Origin: Lotmaria passim
Lineage: Eukaryota; Euglenozoa; Kinetoplastea; Trypanosomatida; Trypanosomatidae
Length of the DNA stretch: 64,000 nucleotides
Direction: 5' to 3'
NCBI GenBank assembly: GCA_037349495.1
Contig: CP140192.1
Coordinates: forward strand, 2,021,501 to 2,085,500
The notes under the pieces were generated by a model. That model had not been told where the DNA came from and searched no databases. It worked only from the letters and a program-made list of their open reading frames with translations. This document shows, piece by piece, positions 19,425 to 28,522 of the stretch. The position numbers were made by a program, and so were the translations under genes. Positions within the stretch are counted from its first letter, which is position 1. Each line of letters begins with the position of its first letter.

Positions 19425-19766
19425 ATGCTTCGCCACTCTAGAGATTTGCAGATGTGCCGTAAGACCGCCGGCACGGCCATCGGCTACGTCTGCCGCCTGC
19501 ACGAAGGTCGCTGCGTCATCTGCGACCTGCAGTTTGACGAGATCGTCGACACCATGCGTGAGGCTCACCTGTGCGAGGACTGCAGCGTCATCGCCACGGA
19601 GGGCGAGGAGGCGTGCATAATGTGCGGCTCGCGGCGGGTGACAGATGTGGCGTACTACTGTCCTTACTGTGTGGCGTTGGAAAAGGACAGGGACGGGTGC
19701 CCACGTGTGCTGAACCAAACCCGTCAGCAGCGCATGGCTGCACTGCGCGCCGCCGTCTCCAAGTGA
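19425..19766 (+). CDS. PHF5A/RDS3, SF3b subunit of U2 snRNP
   Basis: A 113-residue zinc-knot protein. PHF5A (Rds3 in yeast, SF3b14b) is a core SF3b component of the U2 snRNP needed for branch-site recognition. In trypanosomatids it would serve trans-splicing in the nucleus. Almost the whole protein matches the family: HSRDLQMCRKTAGTAIGYVC at the start, then GRCVICDLQF, HLCEDC, ACIMCGSRRVTDVAYYCPYC and EKDRDGCPR. All the paired cysteines that form the zinc knot are present. Length matches human PHF5A (110 residues). A few residues are inserted in the middle (QFDEIVDTMREAHL), and the C-terminus lacks the basic tail of other eukaryotes. The start is the first ATG in frame. Confidence 0.93.
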   Translation: MLRHSRDLQMCRKTAGTAIGYVCRLHEGRCVICDLQFDEIVDTMREAHLCEDCSVIATEGEEACIMCGSRRVTDVAYYCPYCVALEKDRDGCPRVLNQTRQQRMAALRAAVSK

Positions 19767-20494
19767 CGCGCGCCTAGAAGACAAAAGTAGAGAGAAAGAG
19801 TGGTGTGAGTATCTGCGATAGGCTCCTCCTGTCTCACTCTCTCTCTCTTTTCGTTGTTGTTGGATTATTCATATAAGCGCCAAAAGCTCTGTTTTGGCAG
19901 AGTAATCCATATTCTCCGCTGATCAAACATAATCCACTTCTTTTTTTTTTTCATGAGTCAGGGGAGCAGGCTATTTTGGGGGAAAGACAAGAGAGCACAA
20001 GAAACGATTTGCTGCTTGTGCATGAAAGGGGAGTATCGTTTTTCGGACTAGCCAATCAAGTGGTACACACAACCTCGCAATCGCAGAGAGATTTAAGTTA
20101 AAAAGAAAAGTGTCTAGCTCCCCCCATCCCCTCCCCACACACACAAAAAAAAAAAAGAAAAGCGTCATCCCTCTTTTTTTTTTTAGCCTTACGCTGCTCT
20201 TTCTCTCTACTTTGTCGCAACTTGTTGACCTGTCTTTTTTTTTTTTTTTCTGTCCACCTTCACATTCTTCCGCTCGCTTGGCCGATGTACGCATCATCAC
20301 ACTCAGTTGAAGTGCTGCCAGAGAAACGTCACAACGCGTTGTCTTTTCTCTCTCCTGTTGTGCTTCGGACACCTTGTTTTGCGTTGCTGCTGACGTGTTA
20401 CTCGCGCAGAAAGAGAAGGCTGACGCGTCAGAGACCCGCTGCATCGCGTACGCACACGCAAACAACGTGCACTACACACATACTAAAAAAGAAA
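19767..20494. other. Spacer between PHF5 and L51/S25-domain gene
   Basis: UTR sequence with an A run at about 20144-20155 and T runs at about 20172-20184 and 20235-20250. AG at 20305-20306 is a possible acceptor. An in-frame extension upstream of the next gene reaches 20222 but starts in a T run and is not credible protein. Confidence 0.5.
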
Positions 20495-21529
20495 ATGAGG
20501 TCTTTGTCCATCTGCGGCCGTGCCAACGCCGCGTCCGCCATGTGGGCAGCCTCTCGTACGTTTGTAGCACAGCCCACCACCCTCCTCCGCGGCCTGGAGC
20601 AGGTGCAGGACGTCCCCAGCTCCACAGATCGCAAGCCAACGGGTCTGCACCGTGGTCCGGGAAAGCGGCAGACCGCGCCGAAGGAGGCGGCGCAGTACCA
20701 GTTTATCAAGAAGTGGGATTTGCAGATGCGTGAGACGTGGGACGACTTGGAGCCTTTCAAGGGCCTCCCGAAGCCGAAGGCACAATTCGGAAATGAGGCG
20801 GCTGAGGTGATCTGGCCCTACGCCTTGCTGCTGGAGCACGTGATTAAGGTGCACCCCTACACGAAGTCCATTTACGTCTACTATAGCCAACGTCAGAGCT
20901 CCGCGCAAGGCAAGCTGGCGGCCAACGTGGCACGGCGCGTCGCGCAGGAGTATCTTATTCCAATCACCTTCCACAACTCGCACGTGTACGTGGAGGCGGA
21001 GATGCTGCTGGAGTACAGCGAGACGCCGTGGGTGGTCGTGAACTGCCTCGACGGCACCCACCGCGTGCTGCCGATCACGCCGCAGGAGAATCAGTCCGTG
21101 AAGGAGGGGGCGGAGGAGGTGCTGAACATGATTGCGCAGACATGCGACGACATGGGCAACGCCGTCAAGGATCCGAAGGAGGTGATGCGTGTATTGAGCG
21201 AGCGACCGCTGCAGAACCAGTACGTCCGCGTCAACTACCAGTGGTATGGCGATACGCCCGAAGAGCGGATGAGCCACCTGGTGAAGTGGGACTTCGAGCC
21301 GGAGGAAATGGCGCCGCAGCTGCACAGCCGCACGAGGCACGTCCTCGACTGGCTGAACTACGACGGCAACCTGCCCACGCACAACTCTGTGCGCGTCAAC
21401 GTCCATCGCGAAGCGGCGCGGATGCGTAAGCCGAAGGTCTCTGCAGGTCCACGCTCCTTCTTCAACTCAGCTGGATCACGCGCCAACGCCCGCACAGCCC
21501 GCTTCAACAACTCTCGAGCGTCTCCGTAA
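20495..21529 (+). CDS. Probable mitochondrial ribosomal protein, L51/S25/CI-B8-type domain
   Basis: A 344-residue protein. The N-terminus (MRSLSICGRANAASAMWAAS) is free of acidic residues and looks like a mitochondrial presequence. Residues about 115-205 read as a thioredoxin-like L51/S25/CI-B8 domain: a beta strand KSIYVYYSQ, a helix rich in Ala after GKLAANVARRVA, then ITFHN and a cis-Pro-like ETPWVVVNCLDGT. This domain occurs in mitoribosomal mL43 and mS25 and in the complex I subunit NDUFA2. The large flanking extensions are typical of kinetoplastid mitoribosomal proteins, so mL43 or mS25 is the best guess. The basic, Arg/Asn/Ser-rich C-terminus fits RNA binding. The domain call is by eye and moderate. 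Confidence 0.6.
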   Translation: MRSLSICGRANAASAMWAASRTFVAQPTTLLRGLEQVQDVPSSTDRKPTGLHRGPGKRQTAPKEAAQYQFIKKWDLQMRETWDDLEPFKGLPKPKAQFGNEAAEVIWPYALLLEHVIKVHPYTKSIYVYYSQRQSSAQGKLAANVARRVAQEYLIPITFHNSHVYVEAEMLLEYSETPWVVVNCLDGTHRVLPITPQENQSVKEGAEEVLNMIAQTCDDMGNAVKDPKEVMRVLSERPLQNQYVRVNYQWYGDTPEERMSHLVKWDFEPEEMAPQLHSRTRHVLDWLNYDGNLPTHNSVRVNVHREAARMRKPKVSAGPRSFFNSAGSRANARTARFNNSRASP

Positions 21530-22363
21530 AGGCTGCTTTCGCTTTCTTTTTGCATTAATCAATGGTTGTTGTGAAATGGAAAAAAGAAAGGGTGAGGGCT
21601 AAAACGCAAGGACGAGCGCTTTCCCTTTTTCCTTTCTTCCCATCTTTACGTTTCGTTTCCGTTGTATTTTTTTTTTAGTCGCCGTTTTTTTCTCTTTACA
21701 TTTTCTTTTTTTTTTTTTTTGATGGCGTGTTGTGATGTTGTTTTTGTCTGTTGTGCTCTTTTCACTATTTGGTTACACATTTATGTCACATGGTGGCATC
21801 ACACACCGATTCTCCCCTTTAAAATGACACCCTCTTTGTGTGTGTATTTATATTTGTGTAAGTGCTGAGACAACACTTCTGCACGAGGAAAGCAGCTTCC
21901 GTGTTGCTCCTTCTACGTAGGCGTCGTGGCGAGTCGCGCGGCTGAAAGAGACTAGTATATCCAAGCGTTTATTTTTCCCCTCTGCTAGTTTGTGTGCACT
22001 GCACTATCCAGCAAGCGTATCCAGTTCCGAGTGTTTTTTTTTTCCCTCTCTTCTTGGTGATGGCAACCAATGAATCAGGGGGCTTTGTCAGAAAACGCAG
22101 ACGATCTTGCACCTGCTTTGCTTGCCGATCTACAAAATGCACTTTAGCTTTTTACTGCTTCTTTGCTTCTCTTCGTCTCTCACTGCTGCGGTGACTCGTA
22201 TTCCTCCTTTCAGCGCGCTGACCAGCCCGTTTTTGATTGTTATTATCATTTTTCCCCTACTTTACTGAGCATATATAAGCCACGTCCTCAGAGCGCATCT
22301 CTTTCAAACACATCTTGAGTTTTCTGCACCTACTCAACTCTTCCACCTACCCCGTTACAGCAC
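21530..22363. other. Spacer before the UIM gene
   Basis: UTR sequence with T runs (21666-21675, 21707-21720). It ends in a CT-rich tract with AG at 22359-22360. No gene seen. Confidence 0.5.
22329..22360 (+). promoter_or_regulatory. Predicted trans-splice acceptor immediately before ATG
   Basis: A pyrimidine-rich tract (CTACTCAACTCTTCCACC region) ends in TTACAG, with the AG only 3 nt before the start codon at 22364. If used, the mRNA would have almost no 5' UTR beyond the spliced leader. Prediction only. Confidence 0.45.
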
Positions 22364-22603
22364 ATGGAGGACGCTACGGTGGCTCCAAGTAACGCTGAGA
22401 ATATAGAGAGTACGCCGTGCGACGATCAAGACCTCGCCATGGCATTGCGCGAGAGCGCGCAGCACGAAAAGAGCATCCAAAATGAGGCGTACCGCCAGGC
22501 ACTGAGCGAGTTGGCAGGGGAGCTCTACGTGGAGGCATACAAGAGCACGTTGCAGCAAGCCATCGAGAGACAGCGCAAAGCATGGAACGTCGGCCACGAA
22601 TGA
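22364..22603 (+). CDS. 79-residue protein with a ubiquitin-interacting motif
   Basis: A small soluble protein. Residues 20-34 (DDQDLAMALRESAQH) match the UIM consensus: an acidic cluster, then hydrophobic-x-x-Ala-x-x-x-Ser, with L24, A27 and S31 in the key places and E/H residues after it. A UIM is one helix that binds the Ile44 patch of ubiquitin. The rest (residues 35-75) is predicted helical and charged with no other motif. Codon use is GC-rich like its neighbours and the start follows a good splice acceptor, so I take it as real. Function is unknown; a ubiquitin adaptor or an accessory factor of the proteasome or endosomal sorting is possible. Confidence 0.65.
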   Translation: MEDATVAPSNAENIESTPCDDQDLAMALRESAQHEKSIQNEAYRQALSELAGELYVEAYKSTLQQAIERQRKAWNVGHE

Positions 22604-23327
22604 ACCCACGTGTTTTCAGTGCTTTGAAACGAATCTCTGCTGCTTTTTTTTTTTTTCTGCTTTCTTCGTGGTGGCACGTGCTCCTATTTTTCTCTTTGTC
22701 AGCGGTGCTTTTGCGATTTCTTCTGCATGGAAACCAAGCCGCTGCTTCCCCGCGGCAAGGACAAAGCCTAATTCCCCTTCGTCCTTGTATATATGCTGCT
22801 GATCAAGTGCGTGAGCATAGTCTTCACACCTAAGCTTAAGCTTAAAAGGGAAGATACATAAATAAATAAATAAGCGCGGCCCTGTATGTGCGGAGCCTGG
22901 CCATACTTGTTACGGCGCGCGGAAGAAAGAGGAAAGGGAAGGAAAGAAGAAAAAAGAGAACTTCCACTTTTGTTGAAATGGAAGAACTGTATAAGCATGG
23001 AACGTGTTGTGTTTACACTCGTCCAGTGTCAAGTAAAGGTCGTGGTTTGGAGAGGAGAGAAAAAAAAAAAAAGCATGGCTTTTGATTAAGGGACACCTTC
23101 TCTTCAATCTGTTGGACGGTGTCGCTGATTGCCTTCCTCCTGTTTCTTCTTTTTGTGTGTGTGTGTTGAGGGGGGAGGGGTAGGGTTTCCAAGGCCGTTT
23201 TGTTTTTTGAACTTTCGGACTCTGTTTTTGAGTTTTCTTCTTCCCTATTCTCCACCTTCAAGAACCAGACGAAAAAAAAAAAAAAGACGCATACAACGCT
23301 CCACAGACAGAAAAAGGCAGATGATGT
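22604..23327. other. Spacer before MCM-like gene
   Basis: UTR sequence with AAAT repeats at about 22857-22872, A runs at 23060-23072 and 23272-23285, and a GT/G-rich patch at 23151-23182. AG at 23169-23170 is one possible acceptor. No gene seen. Confidence 0.45.
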
Positions 23328-25886
23328 ATGACCTTCAGCCGAAGCAAGCCCTACGCGATGGACAGCGTTCAGTCTTGCGTGAAGTGGCTGGACCATGCCG
23401 CTGCCGCTCTCAACCCAGAACGACGTCCACACCACGCCATCTCCGTGCATGAGCTGCACGCCTTCATGTGCGCCGCCGCCCCGCCGCTGCCGCGAGCGCT
23501 GCAGGAACAATGGAGCACGCAGGTGTGGACGATGCCCGGTGAGCCGTACGAGGTGTACTTCCTCCGCTGCCTCGCACACCAGAGCGGCGTCACACTGCTC
23601 TCTCCGCACTTCTCCTCGCTTTCTGACGCTGAATGCACTCTAACGGAAGGCGGTGAAGCAGAGCCCACGCCTGCGATAGCGCCAGCTCTGTTTTGTGAAA
23701 CGTGCGTCGTCGTTGGCCTACGAGTGGAGCCGACGGCAAAGAACCTTCTCCAGACGGGCTGGGACACCCAGGCATGCCCGCACTGCCCCGGCACAATTCT
23801 AACCCCAGCAGACATGGCTCATGACCGCGCCATTCAGAAGAATCAGCCGCAGCAGGCCGTCTTGCCGCTGCTGTACGGCGGTGACACTTGCGCCAGCTGC
23901 GGCCGGGCCCTCCCGCTCCTTCCCGCCTGGACGCGTGTGGCCTACCTGGTCCTGCAGCGCAGGGACCGGACACGAGCCGCGGCGGTGGCCTATGGCGACG
24001 GCGCGTTGCGACACCTTACTCTCGGTGCGACGGTGCACGCCCTCCTCTACAGTTCGCAGACGGAGCAGCAGGAGCCGTTGCTGGTGGTGCACGCTGCCTG
24101 TCCATCCGGTGCAGAGGCACCACGGAACACCGTCCTACCCGCAGCAGAAGCAGCAGCGGCACAGAGAAACTACTTCCGCACCTTCTATGATCGAATGCAG
24201 TCGAGGGTGGCGGCGACACAGAGATGCTCCGGCACTGCCCGCTCGCTCGACGACATGGCGCGGGGCATCTCGCCAAAGTTGCTCGGGCAGACGCGGGCGA
24301 AGAAAACGGTGCTGCTGGTCGTCCTGTACACGCTATATGGCGCGCAGCACTTCGCCAGAGACGCGGCCTGTCGTCGCCCGCTGCATTTGCTGCTGCTGGG
24401 TCCCGCGAAGACAGGTAAAAGCGCGTTGCTGCGCGGCGTGCAGCTTCTCATGGGAGCCCACGCGGACATGCTGGACTCCACCGTCGTTCGCAGCGGCTCT
24501 GGCAAGGGCGATGGAAATGGGTGCGCCGACGGGGCGTCCTTTCTCGCCGCCCTGCCTGCGCGGCGCCGCGATCTTTTGATGGCGGGCCCTGGGATGACGG
24601 CCACAACACTCGTGTTGGACCGCCTTCCCGCCTCATCCGCTGCGGCCGCCGCAGCTGCGGTCGCATCTATACAGGATGTCCTGGAGCGTCAACGTGGGTG
24701 CTTCACGGATGCGGATGGCACCACGTCGATTGACATTCCCGTGCACCTCATCGCAGCAGCAGAGGAAGAAAGTGCGAGCGCGGTGCAACTGGCACCCTTC
24801 TTTGCGCTGCTCACCTCGCTGACGCCTACCAACTCTCTCGGTGAGTCGGCTCTCATCAGCCAGGGCGTCGTGGCGGCCTCGCGTGCACGGGCCTCGAGCA
24901 GCCGTTCCGGCTCTCGCAGTAGCAGCAGCAGCAACACGACTCCATCATCGCAATCATCATCGTCGTCTCTTTTGTGTTCTTCTGCTTCCTGCGCGCGAGC
25001 CTCGCCGTCCATTTCGCAGCGCGGCGCATCCCTCGCACACAGCAGCGACGCCAACGCACTCGCGGAGCGTCTTACCGAGGACGACGTGCACTACCTTCTG
25101 AGCCGCACCGCAGACCCTGTTTTACTGGACACCGTGATGAGCGCCGCCGTCTGCCACGCATCGTACATACCACGACTCGCAGCCGCCGCGGCTCTCTTGG
25201 AGGAGGCACAGCCGCCCGCCTGCGCGCTTCTGCCGCTGCCATCCGCGTGTCGTGGGGCTGAGGACGCGAGGCTGGCCGACGTGCTTGACACCCGATTTGA
25301 AAAGGCGAGTCTTTCTGCGAGTCCGCTGTGTTTAGAGGCCCACCTGCGTGTGCTGCGGTGTCTCTCGCAGGCACGTCTCATGCTGGAGACCGCCGAGGCC
25401 GTGCGTACGATGGGGTGGACGGCGGAGATGTGTGACGAAGTGTGGCAGCTCTATGAGCACCACCTCGTCACGCTGGCCGATCTCTTGCACCAACGTGGTG
25501 GCAGCAGCAGCAGCAGCAGCAGCAGCGCACAAGGCGCGGAAAGCGCGCGACGGGTGGCAATAAGTGCGGTGGCTAGTCCTGCGCCTGCACATTGTGAGGC
25601 AGGGAGGCCGGCACCGTGGCCGCCGAGCTCAACACCCGGACGAAACTGTCGTAAGACAAAAAAGTTGTCAAAGAAGAAGCTCCGTCTTCTCTTTTTGGAG
25701 GAACTTCACTCCGTTCAGTCCCGCCCAGACCGTGGTTGCGACGTTGTTCTACCCGCGGAAGCAGAACAGATCTTCGCGCAGATGGGCGGCAGCGTCACCT
25801 TTGGGGATCCGTTGGATGTGGTCATGGGCCAGCTGCAGGAAGAGAGCTTCGTGCTGCGCCGCCTTGGTGGATGGCGAGCTCTCTAG
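23328..25886 (+). CDS. Divergent MCM-family AAA+ protein (MCM8/9-like), degenerate ATPase
   Basis: An 852-residue protein. The N-terminal half holds a zinc-binding pattern, CETC near residue 124 and CPHC about 27 residues later, like the MCM N-domain; a further CASC follows. The AAA+ core starts at SPKLLGQTRAKKTVLL, which parallels the MCM 'P-x-I-x-G-x-x-x-x-K' entry. Walker A is GPAKTGKS (358-365, K364). The Walker B position reads LVLDRLP with D431 but Arg432 in place of the catalytic Glu. The sensor-1 region is PVHLIAAAEE instead of AAANP, and the SRFD Arg-finger motif is not visible. A helical C-terminal part follows HYLLSRTADPVLLDTV. Ser-rich inserts (near residues 524-560 and 725-735) are low-complexity. 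ATP hydrolysis looks impaired. MCM8 or MCM9 are the likeliest relatives, by inference. Confidence 0.65.
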   Translation: MTFSRSKPYAMDSVQSCVKWLDHAAAALNPERRPHHAISVHELHAFMCAAAPPLPRALQEQWSTQVWTMPGEPYEVYFLRCLAHQSGVTLLSPHFSSLSDAECTLTEGGEAEPTPAIAPALFCETCVVVGLRVEPTAKNLLQTGWDTQACPHCPGTILTPADMAHDRAIQKNQPQQAVLPLLYGGDTCASCGRALPLLPAWTRVAYLVLQRRDRTRAAAVAYGDGALRHLTLGATVHALLYSSQTEQQEPLLVVHAACPSGAEAPRNTVLPAAEAAAAQRNYFRTFYDRMQSRVAATQRCSGTARSLDDMARGISPKLLGQTRAKKTVLLVVLYTLYGAQHFARDAACRRPLHLLLLGPAKTGKSALLRGVQLLMGAHADMLDSTVVRSGSGKGDGNGCADGASFLAALPARRRDLLMAGPGMTATTLVLDRLPASSAAAAAAAVASIQDVLERQRGCFTDADGTTSIDIPVHLIAAAEEESASAVQLAPFFALLTSLTPTNSLGESALISQGVVAASRARASSSRSGSRSSSSSNTTPSSQSSSSSLLCSSASCARASPSISQRGASLAHSSDANALAERLTEDDVHYLLSRTADPVLLDTVMSAAVCHASYIPRLAAAAALLEEAQPPACALLPLPSACRGAEDARLADVLDTRFEKASLSASPLCLEAHLRVLRCLSQARLMLETAEAVRTMGWTAEMCDEVWQLYEHHLVTLADLLHQRGGSSSSSSSSAQGAESARRVAISAVASPAPAHCEAGRPAPWPPSSTPGRNCRKTKKLSKKKLRLLFLEELHSVQSRPDRGCDVVLPAEAEQIFAQMGGSVTFGDPLDVVMGQLQEESFVLRRLGGWRAL
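25503..25526 (+). repeat. AGC trinucleotide repeat encoding poly-Ser
   Basis: In-frame AGC repeat of about eight units inside the MCM-like gene, giving a short serine run. A probable slippage-prone microsatellite. Confidence 0.8.
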
Positions 25887-25923
25887 TGTGCTTTTTGATC
25901 GTTTGCCTCTTAATACACATATG

Positions 25924-25966
<43 letters not shown>

Positions 25967-26446
25967 TTACTCTGTTCTCTGCTATCAGAATTGCACTACT
26001 CTTAAACGCGAATGGAAGAAGTGAGAACTTGTTTCCTTTTTTTTTTTTCTGGAGCCTTGTCCGTCACAGCTATCGGGTAGTTAACACTCACGGCAGCAGC
26101 CGTGAACGTTGCCTACAAATCATCGACAGTGTGCACACATTGGTGTAGAGATAGCTTTCTGGCTACTGCATCGATGCTCTTGCACCCCCTTCTTTCCAGG
26201 TCTGCGGCAATCACTGACACTGTTTTCTTGCTTTGTTATTGTTGTTCGCCGATTGCTTTCTTTTTTTTTTTGCCTTTTATTCTGTTCTTCCTCCATCCTA
26301 ATCTGGTCCTCCTTTTTTGTGTGTGGAATACCGACGAACTCAAACTGGTGCTTTCACTCTGCGCGCCGCAGGAACTTCGTTTTCGGGTCTTTGCTTTCTT
26401 CTTGTTGCAGTTGACGAACTTCTCCTCTATCACCTTTTATCGTCAC
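25887..26446. other. Spacer between MCM-like gene and ABCG transporter
   Basis: It opens with the TA microsatellite and continues with T runs. A TTCTTGTTGCAG sequence ending at 26410 is a good acceptor for the ABCG gene. The frame of the transporter is open upstream to 26102, but that part encodes only Phe/Leu/Cys-rich UTR-like sequence. Confidence 0.5.
25919..25965. repeat. TA dinucleotide microsatellite
   Basis: About 17 uninterrupted TA units (25930-25962), flanked by imperfect ATGTATATG sequence, in the 3' UTR region of the MCM-like gene. Confidence 0.95.
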
Positions 26447-28522
26447 ATGCGATCTCCTGCACCACCGTCGGATCGCGTCGAAACGGGGCTGCTGGCGCCG
26501 TCGCCGTCGTCCGAGAGCTCTTCGTTGCCCTCGCTGCCTTCCGCGCAGCATTGTAAGACGGTTCTCACCTGGGAGGATCTCAGCTACACCGTCGGCACCG
26601 CCGAGGGGGGTAGCGAGCGCACGCTGCTGCGACACGTGTCCGGCTACGTGCAGAGCGGGGAGATGCTCGCCATCCTTGGTCCATCCGGTGCCGGCAAGAC
26701 GACCCTGCTCGACATATTAGCTCAACGCAAAACGGCGGCGATGGGTCGGCGGACGGGTGAGGTGCGCTTGAACGGTGCGCCAATCGACTCGGTCCGCTTT
26801 CGACGTGAGAACGGCTATGTGCAGCAGGACGACCTCACCCACAGCTATGTCACCGTGGAGGAGGCGGTGCGCTTCTCGGCGACGCTGCGCACCCCGCCCA
26901 CCGTCTCGCCCGCGGAGGTGGACGAGCGCGTCACGCACGTGTTAAAAAAGCTGGGCATATACAACGTGCGGGACCGTTGCATGGGCAGTGCACTGGTGCG
27001 TGGCATCAGCGGCGGCGAACGGAAACGATGCGCTGTTGCGGCCGAGTTGGTGACCGCACCAGCCATCCTCTTTCTTGACGAGCCCACGACCGGCCTTGAC
27101 ACCTTCACCGCGATGCACCTCCTCCTGCTCCTCCGCTCCCTCGCCCGCACTGGGGTGGTGGTGATCTTCTCCATCCACCAGCCGCGCTCCCGCATCTACG
27201 AGGTATTCGACCGCGTGCTGCTGCTGAATGGCGTGGGCGAGACGGCCTACTTCGGCCTTGCCGCGCAGGCCCCCTCCTTCCTCGTCGAGATCGGCCTGAC
27301 CTGCGCCTACCCGAGCAACCCGGCAGACTACCTCCTCGACGCTGTCTCGACGCCGCCGGCGGACGAGGAAGAGTGGCTGCTGCGGGAGAGCGAGGTCGAA
27401 GGCTGTGACAGTCACAGCGGCCGCCTCAGTCCCCCGTCGTTGGCCTCGGTGACCACCAGCCCCACGCAGGGGCGTGACATCGCCGCGGCCTTCGCCTCGC
27501 TTCGGCTGCCGGGCGTGTTGCAGCAGATCCGGCAGCTACAGAACCAAGCACGCACGTCAGCGCCCGCCGCGTTCTCCGTCGACGTCTTGCCCAGTGGTGG
27601 TGGTGGTGGTGCTGCAGGAGGTGAGGAAGACAGGGCGGAAGGGTCGACGCCGTACTTCCGTAGCTGGGGGACGCAGGTGCGTTGCATCGCGCTGCGCTAC
27701 CTGCGCAATCGCCGCCGCGACCCTGTCGCCACCTATGTCTCCATCTCGTCCGCCATTATCTTCGCCTTCCTCACCGGCACCATCTACTACCAGGTCGGCA
27801 ACACGCAGGACAGCATTCGCAGTCGCATGGGCGTTCTCTTCTTCATTATGATGATCAGCACCTTTTCGTCGCTCGGCAGCCTTGAGATGTTTCTGACTGA
27901 CCGGGCCATCTACGCGCGAGAGCACCGCAATGGCATGTACAGCACCTCCGCCTACTACGTGGGCAAAGTGATCCAGGATGTGCCCATCGGCATCGCCGTC
28001 ACCGCCGCCTTCGTCGTCATTGTCTACTTCTTGATTGGTCTGCAATGCTCCTTGGTCAAGTTTCTTGTTTTCTACGGCGTCTGCACGCTCGTCATGCTGA
28101 ACGGGTACGCGCTCTGCCTCCTCATGTCAAACGTCTCCGCGAACTACGCGACAGCGAACATCATCACCTCGCTGCTTCTTGTGCTGTACCTGCTGCCCAC
28201 CGGGGGCATGCTGGTCAGTCTCAACAGCATCCCGCTGGTGTGGCGCTGGATCAAGTACGTTTCCTTTGTCCGCTACGCCTTCTCCGCTCTCGTCGCCAGC
28301 GAGTTCGACGGGCTGACGCTGGTGTGTGACCCAAACACGTCGAACACTACACCAGCTGCGTTGACCCCCTGCATCACCTCCGGCACCGCCTACGCCGAGT
28401 CGCAGGGGATGTTTAAGAAAGATATCGTGTCGTATACGTTCTTTGTGGTATGCAGTATGCTTGTGTATCTTGTGCTAGGCTACGTCGCTCTTCGGCGCTG
28501 GCGGTCAGCTGAAGGCAAGTGA
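26447..28522 (+). CDS. ABCG-family half transporter
   Basis: A 691-residue half-size ABC transporter with the reverse order (nucleotide-binding domain, then membrane domain) that defines the ABCG/White family. Walker A is GPSGAGKT (78-85, K84); the signature is RGISGGERKR; Walker B is AILFLDEPTTGLDT; and the switch region is FSIHQPRS. After a Gly-rich linker (near residue 385), six hydrophobic segments follow, beginning around YVSISSAIIFAFLTG, with a large loop before the last helix (VCDPNTSNTT, then YAESQG). Such proteins dimerise to move lipids, thiol conjugates or drugs; in Leishmania some act in phosphatidylserine transport and drug resistance. The substrate here is unknown. Start at 26447 because the upstream extension is T-rich UTR and AG 26409-26410 is a good acceptor. 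Confidence 0.93.
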   Translation: MRSPAPPSDRVETGLLAPSPSSESSSLPSLPSAQHCKTVLTWEDLSYTVGTAEGGSERTLLRHVSGYVQSGEMLAILGPSGAGKTTLLDILAQRKTAAMGRRTGEVRLNGAPIDSVRFRRENGYVQQDDLTHSYVTVEEAVRFSATLRTPPTVSPAEVDERVTHVLKKLGIYNVRDRCMGSALVRGISGGERKRCAVAAELVTAPAILFLDEPTTGLDTFTAMHLLLLLRSLARTGVVVIFSIHQPRSRIYEVFDRVLLLNGVGETAYFGLAAQAPSFLVEIGLTCAYPSNPADYLLDAVSTPPADEEEWLLRESEVEGCDSHSGRLSPPSLASVTTSPTQGRDIAAAFASLRLPGVLQQIRQLQNQARTSAPAAFSVDVLPSGGGGGAAGGEEDRAEGSTPYFRSWGTQVRCIALRYLRNRRRDPVATYVSISSAIIFAFLTGTIYYQVGNTQDSIRSRMGVLFFIMMISTFSSLGSLEMFLTDRAIYAREHRNGMYSTSAYYVGKVIQDVPIGIAVTAAFVVIVYFLIGLQCSLVKFLVFYGVCTLVMLNGYALCLLMSNVSANYATANIITSLLLVLYLLPTGGMLVSLNSIPLVWRWIKYVSFVRYAFSALVASEFDGLTLVCDPNTSNTTPAALTPCITSGTAYAESQGMFKKDIVSYTFFVVCSMLVYLVLGYVALRRWRSAEGK

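Noticed and set aside
20222-20494. In-frame extension of the L51/S25-domain gene
   Set aside because: Begins in a T run and carries a poly-Lys stretch from an A run just before the better ATG at 20495.
26102-26446. In-frame extension of the ABCG gene with an apparent membrane segment
   Set aside because: The hydrophobicity comes from T-rich UTR. A good splice acceptor at 26409-26410 lies inside it.
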